A stretch of 64,000 nucleotides of DNA from Methylomonas methanica MC09 (GTDB taxonomy: Bacteria; Pseudomonadota; Gammaproteobacteria; Methylococcales; Methylomonadaceae). A model generated the notes under the pieces. It searched no databases. It was not told the origin of the DNA and saw nothing but the letters and a program-made list of their open reading frames with translations. A program made the position numbers and the translations under genes. The stretch spans positions 3,224,001 through 3,288,000 of the forward strand of contig NC_015572.1 in assembly GCF_000214665.1 (NCBI RefSeq), in the 5' to 3' direction. Below are positions 52,304 to 61,618 of the stretch, piece after piece. The first letter of the stretch is position 1, and each line of letters opens with the position of its first letter.

Positions 52304-52453
52304 TGTCAATATAAGCCCAACTTCTCAAGAAAACCCAAGGTAATACGCCGACTATTATAGCTTCCCGCCCACCCAAAACAACCGTACGCAGTAAATAAAC
52401 ACTGCCGGGGCGATATAAACCGTCAAACAATTCTAAATTTCGGGGCTTTATAA

Positions 52454-52696
52454 TCAGCGCAACAAACGTTGCTGTGTATCAACAACCACCGGCTTAACCG
52501 TAGTAGCCCGATTCGAAGCTTTCATCAAGGCGATTCTCAACGCCCCGGTCAAACTGGCACTCAAACCCAGACGCATGGCAAGCGCGGGCACTAAAATCAT
52601 GGACGTTAACGCTAATCCAGCTCCCAGCATCAAAGCGCCGGTATTGATTTGTTCAGCTGTTGCTACGTAGTTTGATGCAATTAATTCTTGAGCCAT
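52454..52696 (-). CDS. small membrane protein
   Basis: An 80-residue protein with a long hydrophobic helical stretch (GALMLGAGLALTSMILVPALA) and a basic C-terminus. The ATG at 52696 (MAQELIASNY) follows GTAGAGG; the frame runs 57 bases further upstream, which I treat as non-coding. I do not recognise a family. It is first in the small-protein run leading to the metal ATPase. Confidence 0.55.
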   Translation of the reverse strand: MAQELIASNYVATAEQINTGALMLGAGLALTSMILVPALAMRLGLSASLTGALRIALMKASNRATTVKPVVVDTQQRLLR

Positions 52697-53103
52697 TTTT
52701 AAACCTCTACGAGAGTGCAATACATTTCCGTAGTGCTGCAGAATAAATGCCAAAATACAAGCTATTGATATTATTAGAGTATTTTATAAAACAGATTTCA
52801 AAAACATAAAAAAACCAGGGATATAACCGCAATTTACAAGTTAAATAACATAGTTTTTTAACACCCCTGTACTAATTTTCGTTGAAATTCAGCCTAAACA
52901 GCCTGATTGAAATCGAACCGGACTATCGCCATATAACATCACTTTCCGCCCAGCATCAGTGGCCAGTACCGGTTACAACGAATAGGGCCAACAATAACCG
53001 CTCTCCTTGTCAAAGAGGCGAACAGCATCGCCGTAATGTCGCATGCTTATAGTGCTTGACGATCAGACTCCATCGCCCGGCCATTCGCGGCGGCGACTTA
53101 CCT
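52697..53103. other. gene-free stretch
   Basis: About 400 bases, AT-rich near the small membrane gene. Apart from the presumed promoter of the metal-module genes I see no RNA gene, repeat or terminator. The + strand ORFs here are not credible. Confidence 0.5.
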
Positions 53104-54537
53104 TTAAGGCGCCTTCCAGCCTGCAACTTCGGCTCCCTGCCGCTGTAATTGCAAATACAGCCTGGTCAATCCCGAAAAATCGCCGGGGTTCGCTTTAATA
53201 AAACGCCGTTGCCAGTTACTGCCGGTCTGTTGATTCGCCAGACGCTGCCGGATGACCTCCAGATAGCTATTGGCATCGTCGTCACTAATCCCCAAAGACT
53301 TTAAACCCGTTTCGGCGCGCGGCAACAACTCGTTTTGAATCAATGCAGCCAAGCGCTGTTTATGCTCGCTAAACCAGACCACATGACAATCCAGACCATG
53401 GCGGGCAGCTTGATAAAAATTATCTTTGGCTTGGGAAAACGGTAAATCAGCCTGCCCCTCAGCACGCTGATCCGCCAAATTTTTTACCAATCCATAAAAA
53501 AAAGCGGCATTGGCAATCGTATCCAACACAGTCGGGCCCGCGGCTGGCACCCGGTGTTCGATACGAATATGCGGGGTGCCGTCTTCGTCAAATCCCACCA
53601 GAGGCCTGTTCCAGCGCCAAATGGTGCCGTTATGCAGCCTGAGATGAGAAAACGCCGCCGCATCGTCATCAAAAGACTCAGGCAACAATATCGGAAAATG
53701 CTGCAGATTTTCCACAAAACACTCAAGAATCGACTGCCGGGCATAATCGGAGCCGAAGCTGACTCTATGCAACGGCCCCTCCGCCGCGCCTCGATAACCA
53801 CCAAGCGCAATCGCCTGCTCAAACATCGGGATGCGGGTTTCGGCCCATAAATCCTTGCCGAACAAATAGGGCGCGTTGGCGCATAAGGCCACCATTGCCG
53901 CGGATGCCTGCATGGAGGCGTTATAAACGTGGTGCGCGACGCTTAAAGGGCATTGTATATGCAATTGAAACGACGTCGTGGCCGCTTCCAGCATCACATC
54001 GTGATGCTCAACCCTTAAATGCTCGCGGCCGCAAATATCCAATACGATCGGTTTACCGCGAGTTTCCAAAACCTGTTGGTTCAGTACCCTATATCGGTTC
54101 ATATCGGACATGTTGCCCAAGTTAAGTTGATGCTGCCGCAGCGTCGGCAAGGTACCTATCATTAACAGGTGTAAATCCATCCGCCGGGCATGCTGCTCGG
54201 CGAGCCGCCAAGTGGCGCTGAGATTCTGATGCATCAGGCTCAACGCATTCGCCGTTAAGGCTTGCTGCGGCGTGTTGAGCTCTACGTTAAACTTGGCCAG
54301 CTCGGGACCGGCCATGGGGTTATTAAAGGTACGCAGATAGGCGTCGTTAAGCGAAGCCGGCTGCATATCGTCGTGCAGCAGCCAAGCTTCGATTTCAAAT
54401 CCGGCTACCGGCAGCGCCTCCGAAATAGCCTTTTGTCGCACCATTTTCGCCAGCAGCTCGGTCTCTGTACTTAGGTGCTGTCGAAAACGTCGATAGTCGA
54501 TTTCCCGATACGCCGTAGTTTGAATTTCTTGCCCCAT
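53104..54537 (-). CDS. GCS2-family glutamate-cysteine ligase-like protein
   Basis: A 477-residue ATP-dependent carboxylate-amine ligase. The N-terminal VAGFEIEAWLL carries a metal-binding Glu pair typical of glutamate-cysteine ligases. LAKFNVELNTPQQAL, SFQLHIQCPL and the central HIRIEHRVPAAGPTVLDTIA also fit the GCS2 superfamily. Making gamma-glutamylcysteine for glutathione is the likely role, but GCS2 members also make other gamma-glutamyl compounds. It lies between the metal module and the flagellar genes and has no partner gene (gshB) here. Confidence 0.65.
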   Translation of the reverse strand: MGQEIQTTAYREIDYRRFRQHLSTETELLAKMVRQKAISEALPVAGFEIEAWLLHDDMQPASLNDAYLRTFNNPMAGPELAKFNVELNTPQQALTANALSLMHQNLSATWRLAEQHARRMDLHLLMIGTLPTLRQHQLNLGNMSDMNRYRVLNQQVLETRGKPIVLDICGREHLRVEHHDVMLEAATTSFQLHIQCPLSVAHHVYNASMQASAAMVALCANAPYLFGKDLWAETRIPMFEQAIALGGYRGAAEGPLHRVSFGSDYARQSILECFVENLQHFPILLPESFDDDAAAFSHLRLHNGTIWRWNRPLVGFDEDGTPHIRIEHRVPAAGPTVLDTIANAAFFYGLVKNLADQRAEGQADLPFSQAKDNFYQAARHGLDCHVVWFSEHKQRLAALIQNELLPRAETGLKSLGISDDDANSYLEVIRQRLANQQTGSNWQRRFIKANPGDFSGLTRLYLQLQRQGAEVAGWKAP

Positions 54538-54624
54538 ATTGGCCGTTGCCCGCTATCCGCCGAAAACAACAGATAGTAGGTGGGATATACGGCAGGGTCA
54601 ATCTTGCCGGCCGATTGACGGGAA

Positions 54625-55944
54625 TCAGGCAAACAGACTTAATAAGCCGTTCGTGGCAATCGCCCTGCCCGCTTCGATCTCGTCAACAATATCCTGAGAT
54701 TCGTTCACCACGCCGTTGGTCAGTAAATCGCCGTCGGCTCCCCCGCGCTGATTCTGGCCGCCGGCCATTTGGAAAAATTCGCGGCTGCTCTGTCTTTGAT
54801 CCGCCTGTTGCTGGGAAACATTCACATCCACCAAATTCAGCTGCTGCCCGCCCAACATTTCCCGCAATTTCGGAATGGCGGCTTCAATCGCATCCTTAAC
54901 CGCCATATGTTGCGCGGTAAATGCCACAGTCGCTTGGTCGTGGTTGACGTCGATTTTGACGACGATCGGCCCCAGGTGTTCCGGATTTAAACGCAGTTGC
55001 ACGGAAGGCATATCTTGCTTATGCATCCAAATCAACTTATCACCCAATTCCTGATTCCAGGCCGAATCGCCGAAAGGCTTTTGCATGGCAGGTTGATTAC
55101 TGGGTAACGGCGCGGTCGATTCGCTACGCACCGTAGCGTTCATTCTGGCGATATCACCGGCGACAGCGGTCGGCGACGCTTTAACTTCCTGATTATCCGG
55201 TGCGTTTTCAAGTTGACCTAACTTGGGGTCTGTTTTTAAATCCAAAGCGGGTTTTTCCTGCTGAGACTGCCCACTTTCTCCCTGCTTCGACATCATGGCA
55301 CTAATGCTGCGATCGAATTCCACGCCCAATTCATCCGGTTTTCCGGCTACAGCATCAGTAGCGTTTTGCGTTTTGGTATCTTGAACGGACAAAGGTGCCG
55401 GTTTTTTGACATCCGCCAACATACCAGCAATATCAGCGTCACCGGCAACCGGTTCCGCATCATCACTAACCTCTGCAGGCACGCTAATCGGCATGGGAGG
55501 CGGATTGTTAGCGAGCGCCTCCTGGTCCAGCGCCTCTTGCTGCAAATCCGTCGGAGGGATAGTTTGCTCCGTTGTGGCAATCGCGGGCGAACCGACTGAA
55601 TTTGGATCGGCCTCCAGCTGCTGGAGCTGTTGCAAGACCTCCGCCAAGGTTTTCAGAGTATCTTCCAGATCAATGTCCCCAGCCGACTTGCTTGCCACCG
55701 GCAGATTTTTTCCGAAAAAAGCGGCAAAGTTTTGCAAATCACCCTTGACCCCGGCGTCATCCATCAGGGATTGAATGGCGGACATATCCGGACTGGCGCC
55801 GCTCTGCAACAGTCCCAACTGTTCCATCAAAGCCGAGGCAAACCCGCCGTTGTCGCCGGTTCCGCCCAATAAACCTTGCTGGATATTTCCGAGCCCTTCC
55901 GAACCGGTCAACATGGACAATAGATTCGCAGCTTGAATATTCAT
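54625..55944 (-). CDS. fliK: flagellar hook-length control protein
   Basis: A 439-residue FliK. The first ~290 residues are low-complexity, Pro/Ala/Gln-rich and poorly conserved, as expected for the exported ruler. The C-terminal domain (about 310-390) has the conserved VQLRLNPEHLGPIVVKIDVN and HMAVKDAIEAAIPKLREML, which switches export from hook to filament. It is last of the fliE-to-fliK run, 27 bases after fliJ. Confidence 0.9.
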   Translation of the reverse strand: MNIQAANLLSMLTGSEGLGNIQQGLLGGTGDNGGFASALMEQLGLLQSGASPDMSAIQSLMDDAGVKGDLQNFAAFFGKNLPVASKSAGDIDLEDTLKTLAEVLQQLQQLEADPNSVGSPAIATTEQTIPPTDLQQEALDQEALANNPPPMPISVPAEVSDDAEPVAGDADIAGMLADVKKPAPLSVQDTKTQNATDAVAGKPDELGVEFDRSISAMMSKQGESGQSQQEKPALDLKTDPKLGQLENAPDNQEVKASPTAVAGDIARMNATVRSESTAPLPSNQPAMQKPFGDSAWNQELGDKLIWMHKQDMPSVQLRLNPEHLGPIVVKIDVNHDQATVAFTAQHMAVKDAIEAAIPKLREMLGGQQLNLVDVNVSQQQADQRQSSREFFQMAGGQNQRGGADGDLLTNGVVNESQDIVDEIEAGRAIATNGLLSLFA

Positions 55945-55971
55945 GACATTTCTCCCACACTTTTTACTTTA

Positions 55972-56424
55972 CTAAGCACTATTCGCGCCATCCTTTCTGG
56001 ATGAGCGTGCCGCGCGGGCGTCTTGATCGTTTTGCTCACGCTTGTTCTCCAATTTCACTTCTTCCGCCAATGCCATTTCGCTGAGTTTTTCCAAACTTTT
56101 GGTACGCTGATGACTTTCTTCCCATTTACTCTGGGCCTGGTGAAACGCTTTTTCCTGCAACTGCACCGCTTTTTGCTGCCCTTCTATGGCCTTGTCCAAC
56201 TTGTCGGCAAAGGCGCGGAACTCTAACAATTGACTAACATTCATACCCTGCTGTTGCCGGTCGGCCAGCTTCGCCAGATATTCCTGCCGATAGACCTTTA
56301 AATGCTCAAGTTGTGTTTGCTGCTCTTGCAATTGCTGCTGGCAACGCCCCATGACCTGCAAGGCCTCTTTCTCTTGCAACGCATGTAATTCAACTATGCT
56401 TTGCAGCCGTTGCGATCGTTTCAT
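55972..56424 (-). CDS. fliJ: flagellar export chaperone/escort protein
   Basis: A 150-residue, almost wholly coiled-coil protein rich in Gln, Glu and Lys (LQEQQTQLEHLKVYRQEYLA), normal for FliJ. It works with FliI and FliH in the flagellar export apparatus. Its ATG overlaps the fliI stop by four bases. The identity rests on composition and position, since FliJ sequences diverge. Confidence 0.88.
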   Translation of the reverse strand: MKRSQRLQSIVELHALQEKEALQVMGRCQQQLQEQQTQLEHLKVYRQEYLAKLADRQQQGMNVSQLLEFRAFADKLDKAIEGQQKAVQLQEKAFHQAQSKWEESHQRTKSLEKLSEMALAEEVKLENKREQNDQDARAARSSRKDGANSA

Positions 56425-57770
56425 CCCTCGGCCAATAGTTGCGTTAATTCGGTCAGGCTACGACTCATATCCACCGCCTCATCCATATTTTGCTGTAAAA
56501 ATTCCAGTATGGCCGGGTTTTTGGCAATCGCCTTGTCGATACGCGGATCGGAACCGCTTCGATACGCCCCCACACTGATCAGATCTCTATTTTGCTGGTA
56601 GGTCGAATATAAACGGCGTAATTCGCGCGCCATTTGCAAATGTTCGGCTTCGACAATATCCGGCATGACCCGGCTGATAGACGCCTCGATATCGATGGCG
56701 GGATAATGGCCCGACTCGCCCAAGGCCCTGGACAATACCACGTGCCCATCCAGCACCCCGCGCGCCGCATCGGCAATCGGATCGTTGGTATCGTCGCCTT
56801 CGGCCAGTACGGTGTAAAAAGCCGTAATCGAGCCGCCGCCGACGTCGCCATTGCCAGCCCTCTCTACGAGTTGGGGCAACTTGGCGAATACCGAAGGCGG
56901 ATAACCCTTGGTGGCGGGCGGCTCGTCGATAGCCAGGGCAATTTCCCGATAAGCCTGCGCGTAACGGGTCAATGAATCCATCAACAGCAGCACATCCAAA
57001 CCCTGATCGCGAAAATATTCGGCGATACAGGTGGCGCGCAACGCACCATGCACCCGCATCAACGGCGAATCGTCCGCCGGCGAAGCCACCACCACCGCAC
57101 GCCTTAAGCCTTCTTCACCTAATATCTTTAAGACAAACTCGTTGACCTCCCGCCCCCGCTCGCCGATCAAGCCCACCACCACCACATCGGCCGTGGTGAA
57201 TTTAGTCATCATCCCCAACAACACGCTCTTGCCCACCCCGGTACCGGCAAACAAGCCCATGCGCTGCCCGCGTCCGACGCTCAGTACGGAATTGATCGCC
57301 CTAACGCCCACATCCAGGGCTTCGCGAATCGGTTTTCTGGCTAATGGATTAATGGTGGTACCCGCCAAAGAGATTTTAGCGTCGGTCTCCAACGGCCCTT
57401 TACTGTCCAGCGGTTTGCCGGCTCCGTCGATCACCCTGCCCAACAAGCCGAAACCCACGCTAGCCAAACTGTTTTTTCCCTGAGGCACCACCCGGCACCC
57501 CGGATCCAAGCCTTGCGTATCGCCGGTAGGCATTAAAAACAAGCGGCCGCCGGAAAAGCCAACCACTTCCGCGCCTATGCTTTTACCGCTTTTGGTGATT
57601 ACCTGACACAAAGAACCAATGGCCGCCCTACAGCCTTCCGCTTCCAGCGTCAAACCCACCATGCGGGATAATTTACCTTCGACCACCAACTCCGGCGGCT
57701 CTTTTAAACGCTCCCGGTAAGGTTTCAGACGCTCCAGCCAAATGGCGTTACGATCAGCCGCCGGTATCAT
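56421..57770 (-). CDS. fliI: flagellar export ATPase
   Basis: A 449-residue F1-beta-like ATPase that energises flagellar protein export. The P-loop is GLFAGTGVGKSVLLG, with VVVGLIGERGREVNEF and LLLMDSLTRYAQAYREIALA following. The signature AVTSKGYPPS-like block reads EPPATKGYPPSVFAKLPQL. It overlaps fliH by four bases and fliJ by four, so these are coupled. Confidence 0.97.
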   Translation of the reverse strand: MIPAADRNAIWLERLKPYRERLKEPPELVVEGKLSRMVGLTLEAEGCRAAIGSLCQVITKSGKSIGAEVVGFSGGRLFLMPTGDTQGLDPGCRVVPQGKNSLASVGFGLLGRVIDGAGKPLDSKGPLETDAKISLAGTTINPLARKPIREALDVGVRAINSVLSVGRGQRMGLFAGTGVGKSVLLGMMTKFTTADVVVVGLIGERGREVNEFVLKILGEEGLRRAVVVASPADDSPLMRVHGALRATCIAEYFRDQGLDVLLLMDSLTRYAQAYREIALAIDEPPATKGYPPSVFAKLPQLVERAGNGDVGGGSITAFYTVLAEGDDTNDPIADAARGVLDGHVVLSRALGESGHYPAIDIEASISRVMPDIVEAEHLQMARELRRLYSTYQQNRDLISVGAYRSGSDPRIDKAIAKNPAILEFLQQNMDEAVDMSRSLTELTQLLAEG

Positions 57771-58498
57771 CGCGCGGCATCCCGTTGCCGTTCGCCACCG
57801 AGCAGAGTGGCTATCACGGCGGACAAGCGATTTTCCAAGGTGGCATCCACTGTGGAAATATCGGTTTCAACCGTGCAACCGCCCCGGGTAATCAAAGGGT
57901 TATCCTGCAACCGCCAAGGTGGGGGATTTTCATCCAGTTTCAATACCGAGCGCACTAAGTCCGCATCCTCCGGATGCAAATTCAAGGTGATTTTCTGGGT
58001 CGCCAGCGGCAATACGTTGACGGCTTCCCTGATCACGCCCACTATTTGTCCGGGATCAAGCTTTATTTCCCGACGGATAATCTGGCCGGCTATCGCAATC
58101 ACCAGTTTGACCAGTTCGCTTTCCACTTCCTCATCCAGGTGTTTGAACGGTTCGGCCAATGATTCGAGCAACAGGTTCAACTCCGCCAGTTGCTTTTGCA
58201 GCAAATGCTGACTCTCTTCATAGCCTTTTTTATGCCCGGCCTCCAGCCCCTGCTTTTGACCTTGTTCGAAACCCTGCTTGGAACCTTGTTCAAAGCCTTG
58301 TTGCCGGCCTTGTTCGAAGGCTTCGTCATAAGCCTGCTTCTGCATGGCCTCGATTTCATCTACCGTCAGAACCTGAGTGGCTTGCTCCACTTCGACATTC
58401 TCCGACCGCGGAGCGCCAAAAACCTCCAGATCTTTCCAGGTATCCAGCGCATCCAGTTCGGCAGAGGAAAACTTGGAGACTTTATTAGACGAACTCAT
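57767..58498 (-). CDS. fliH: flagellar export regulator
   Basis: A 243-residue FliH, the stator-like inhibitor and partner of FliI. The diagnostic Gly-Gln repeat runs EQGRQQGFEQGSKQGFEQG and onward (GxxxG pattern), followed by the conserved C-terminal domain with AGQIIRREIKLDPGQI. The ATG at 58498 overlaps the end of fliG by 14 bases; an in-frame GTG at 58510 is also open. The C-terminus overlaps fliI by four bases. Confidence 0.9.
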   Translation of the reverse strand: MSSSNKVSKFSSAELDALDTWKDLEVFGAPRSENVEVEQATQVLTVDEIEAMQKQAYDEAFEQGRQQGFEQGSKQGFEQGQKQGLEAGHKKGYEESQHLLQKQLAELNLLLESLAEPFKHLDEEVESELVKLVIAIAGQIIRREIKLDPGQIVGVIREAVNVLPLATQKITLNLHPEDADLVRSVLKLDENPPPWRLQDNPLITRGGCTVETDISTVDATLENRLSAVIATLLGGERQRDAAR

Positions 58499-59495
58499 CG
58501 CCACCGCCACCGCCCAGCGCTAACTCGCCGGCGTCAGACAACCGCTTGGCAATAGACAGAATATCTTTTTGGGCCGTCTCGACTTCGCTGAGACGTGCCG
58601 GCGGCGCCGCTTCCAAATCGTCCCGCAACATTTCCGCCGCGCGGCGGGACATGTTGGCGAAAATTTTGTCGCGTAAGCCCACATCCACGCCGCGCAAGGC
58701 TAGTAGCAACTGGTCGGTCGACACTTCCCGCAACAGGGTTTGGATACCCCGATCGTCGACATTGATCAAATCGCCAAACACGAACATTTTGTCCTGTATC
58801 CGCTGGGCCAAGTCGGAATTGTTCTCATTGATATCCTGCATCATCGGTTCGCTGATGGCGCTTTCGATGAAGTTCAGAATATTGGCGGCCGCGTCGACAC
58901 CGCCGATTTGCGAGGACTTGACCCCATCGCTGCCGGTCAGTTGTTTTTCCATAATGTCGTCGAGTTCGCGTAATGCGGCGGGCTGCACGCCTTCCAGCGT
59001 GGCAATACGCATCAGAATGTCCGAGCGCATGTTTTGCGGCAACAGTGTCAATACATCGGCCGCTTGGTCCGGATCCAGCAAAGTCAAAATGATGGAGATA
59101 ATTTGCGGATGTTCCAGGCGGATCAGGTCGGCGATGGAACGGGTATCCATCCATTTCAATTGTTCGATACCCTTGCTGTTGGCGCCCAGCAAAATCCGGT
59201 CTATGATGCTGCCGGCTTTTTCCGCGCCCAGCGCATTGGTCAGCATGTTGCGGATATACTCGTCCGAATCCAGCCCCAAACCAGTTTCTTCTTTGATTTC
59301 TATAATGAATTCTTCCAGCACCTGATCGACCATTACCGAGGAAATCGGCCCCAATTGCGCCATGGTGGAACCTATCAACTGCACTTCTTTCGGCCCCATA
59401 TGCTTGAGCACTTTGGCCGCCCTATCCTGTCCGACGGCCAACAGCAATAGCGATGCGCGTTGAGAGTGCGAAAAGTCAATATTTTTCTCAGCCAT
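58485..59495 (-). CDS. fliG: flagellar motor switch protein
   Basis: A 336-residue rotor protein with the N-terminal FliF-binding domain, the middle EHPQIISIILTLLDPDQAADV (EHPQ motif) and the C-terminal torque-generating domain (MFVFGDLINVDDRGIQTLLR). It overlaps fliF by eight bases and fliH by fourteen. Standard FliG length. Confidence 0.97.
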   Translation of the reverse strand: MAEKNIDFSHSQRASLLLLAVGQDRAAKVLKHMGPKEVQLIGSTMAQLGPISSVMVDQVLEEFIIEIKEETGLGLDSDEYIRNMLTNALGAEKAGSIIDRILLGANSKGIEQLKWMDTRSIADLIRLEHPQIISIILTLLDPDQAADVLTLLPQNMRSDILMRIATLEGVQPAALRELDDIMEKQLTGSDGVKSSQIGGVDAAANILNFIESAISEPMMQDINENNSDLAQRIQDKMFVFGDLINVDDRGIQTLLREVSTDQLLLALRGVDVGLRDKIFANMSRRAAEMLRDDLEAAPPARLSEVETAQKDILSIAKRLSDAGELALGGGGGDEFV

Positions 59496-61230
59496 CTTCT
59501 TTCAACCAGGTTTTAATCACTTGGGCGACCAGTTTAGGGTCTTCGTCTATCAGTTTTTGCACGTATTCCAAACGTTTTTCATAACTCTGCGGCGCTTCCA
59601 GTAGCAGTAAATCTTCCGCGCCGCCGGAAATACCCAGCACTTCGCCGGTTTCCTCGTTGACTCTGACGGCAACCGGTTTGCCGTTTTCATCGAAACGCAC
59701 CACACCACCCATTTCTTCGGCCGCCAGGCGGGCTTCTTCCAACAATCTCAGCTGCTCCTCTTTCTCGTCCTTACCAATCAGGGTGGCGAACACGGGACGT
59801 AATACCTTGAAGATCAATAGTAGCAGTACAGCAGCCGCAATCAACATTTTCATGACATCCATGAACCAGGGTCTTTCCCAGAACGGTTCGGAGATGTCTT
59901 CCAGGGCCTCGGGCACTCTAAAGGCCACATTGGTTACAGTGACTTGATCGCCCCGGCTGCTGTCGTAGCCTACCGCTTGTTTGACCAAGTCGCGTAGTTG
60001 ATTCAAATCTTCCTGCGAATAAGGCTGTTGGGTATAGTTGCCTTCGACATTAACATGTTTATCGTCCACCACCACGGCTACGGACAAACGCCGCAAAGCG
60101 CCGGACGCCAGCCGGGTGTGGGTAATGGTTTTATCCAGCTCGTAGTTACGGGTGGCGCTCTTGCTGCTGGACCCCGATTCGGCATTGGCCGGTTTTTCCT
60201 GACCGCTGGCCACTTCCGGAGCCACGCCGGTAGGTGGCGGCTGATTGGATAACGCGCCCGGCACGCCTTGCACCTTGGATTGGGAGTTTACATCTTCCTG
60301 AGTTTGCTCGCTACGCAGAGCGGGCAAATCGGGGTTGAACATTTCCTGGGTTTTTTCGGTGACGGTAAAATCGACATCCGCCGATATCTGCGCCCGCATG
60401 CCGTCGTTGCCCACCAGCGGGGTCAATATGTTTTCGATACGTCCGCGTAAATGTTCTTCGATATTTTTTTTGTATTCGAACTGTTTCGAAGTCAAGGAAA
60501 TATCTTCGGGCGTATCCTTGCTGTTCAACAAGCGGCCTTTTTGATCGACCACGGTGACTTGCCCGGCTTCCATCAAAGGCACGCTGGAGGCGACCAAATG
60601 CACGATGGATTCGATTTGTTCCTTCTCCAGGGTGCGGCCCTGATACAACTCCACCACTACCGAAGCACTGGGTTTTTTACGTTCCCGCACGAAAACCGAT
60701 TGCACCGGCAAGGCCAACAAGACTTTGGCCGATCTAATGTTTTGTATGGTTTGAATGGTTAACGCAATCTCGCCTTCCAAGGCCCGCTGAAAACGCATCA
60801 TTTCGACGTTTTTGCTGGTACCGAAACCACTGTCCTTATCCAGCATTTCGTAGCCTAAGCTGGTGCTGCGCGGCAAACCTTGCGCCGCCAGTTTAAGTTT
60901 CAGTTCTCGCGCATTACCGGCGGGCACCATTACGGCGCCGGTTGTGGGCTCGACTTTATATTCCACGCCCATTTTATCCAGCGCTTCCACGATTTCAGCG
61001 GCATCTTTTTCGGCCACGCCGGAAAACAGCAAATCGTAACTGGGTGCTTGCGCCCACATCACTACGGCCAAGCCGATGGCCACACTGACCGCTAATGCCA
61101 CCATCATGCCGATCTGCCGGCCGGGCGACAGTTTCAGCAAGCTCTGGAGGGCCGGATGAATATTATTGTCGTCCGGCTTGCCGCCTTGCGGCTGGGCTTC
61201 GACTGGAAAATTATTGTTTGCTTCGCTCAT
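59488..61230 (-). CDS. fliF: flagellar MS-ring protein
   Basis: A 580-residue inner-membrane MS-ring protein. It has an N-terminal membrane helix (IGMMVALAVSVAIGLAVVMW), the two ring-building motif domains (YDLLFSGVAEKDAAEIVEAL), a long low-complexity Ser/Pro/Gly insertion near 310-360, and a second C-terminal helix (MDVMKMLIAAAVLLLLIFKV) before the FliG-binding tail. Directly upstream of fliG. Confidence 0.97.
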   Translation of the reverse strand: MSEANNNFPVEAQPQGGKPDDNNIHPALQSLLKLSPGRQIGMMVALAVSVAIGLAVVMWAQAPSYDLLFSGVAEKDAAEIVEALDKMGVEYKVEPTTGAVMVPAGNARELKLKLAAQGLPRSTSLGYEMLDKDSGFGTSKNVEMMRFQRALEGEIALTIQTIQNIRSAKVLLALPVQSVFVRERKKPSASVVVELYQGRTLEKEQIESIVHLVASSVPLMEAGQVTVVDQKGRLLNSKDTPEDISLTSKQFEYKKNIEEHLRGRIENILTPLVGNDGMRAQISADVDFTVTEKTQEMFNPDLPALRSEQTQEDVNSQSKVQGVPGALSNQPPPTGVAPEVASGQEKPANAESGSSSKSATRNYELDKTITHTRLASGALRRLSVAVVVDDKHVNVEGNYTQQPYSQEDLNQLRDLVKQAVGYDSSRGDQVTVTNVAFRVPEALEDISEPFWERPWFMDVMKMLIAAAVLLLLIFKVLRPVFATLIGKDEKEEQLRLLEEARLAAEEMGGVVRFDENGKPVAVRVNEETGEVLGISGGAEDLLLLEAPQSYEKRLEYVQKLIDEDPKLVAQVIKTWLKEDG

Positions 61231-61249
61231 GGCTCAAAAGTATAGCGCT

Positions 61250-61564
61250 CTACATCGGCATGCTCATAACATCCTTGTAGGCATCGACCAGTTTATTGCG
61301 TACTTGTAACATCGCCTGGAAGGAAACGCTGGCTTTTTGCGAAGCGATCATGACTTCGGCCAGACTGACATCGGACTGGCCGGTTTCAAACGCTGTCGAT
61401 AATTTGCCGGCGGTTTTTTGAGTTTGGTTGACTGCGTCGATGGACTCTTTCAGCATCGCCGCAAAATCACCGGAGTCGTTACCGGGGGCGGCGGGCTTGT
61501 TGCCCGCTTCGATAGACATCGCCCGCATTTGGGCCAGTACTTGATTGACATTCATATCTGACAT
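61250..61564 (-). CDS. fliE: flagellar hook-basal body complex protein
   Basis: A 104-residue FliE, linking MS-ring and rod. The C-terminal QTGQSDVS-like block reads ETGQSDVSLAEVMIASQKAS, followed by VSFQAMLQVRNKLVDAYKDV, both typical. Start is ATG 61564 (MSDMNVNQ), although ATG at MNVNQ is also possible. A sigma-54 promoter lies upstream at 61600-61615. It starts the fliEFGHIJK run. Confidence 0.93.
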   Translation of the reverse strand: MSDMNVNQVLAQMRAMSIEAGNKPAAPGNDSGDFAAMLKESIDAVNQTQKTAGKLSTAFETGQSDVSLAEVMIASQKASVSFQAMLQVRNKLVDAYKDVMSMPM

Positions 61565-61599
61565 AATCGTGACTCTTGCTAGTGACTTTCCTGTTACCA

Positions 61600-61615
61600 A
61601 GCATTTTTTACGCCA
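61600..61615 (-). promoter_or_regulatory. sigma-54 promoter of the fliE operon
   Basis: On the minus strand TGGCGTAAAAAATGCT has the GG-N10-GC spacing. It lies about 36 bases before the fliE ATG and partly over the 3' end of flrC. An activator such as FlrA/FleQ or FlrC is needed; no binding site was resolved. Confidence 0.75.
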
Positions 61616-61618
61616 GAA

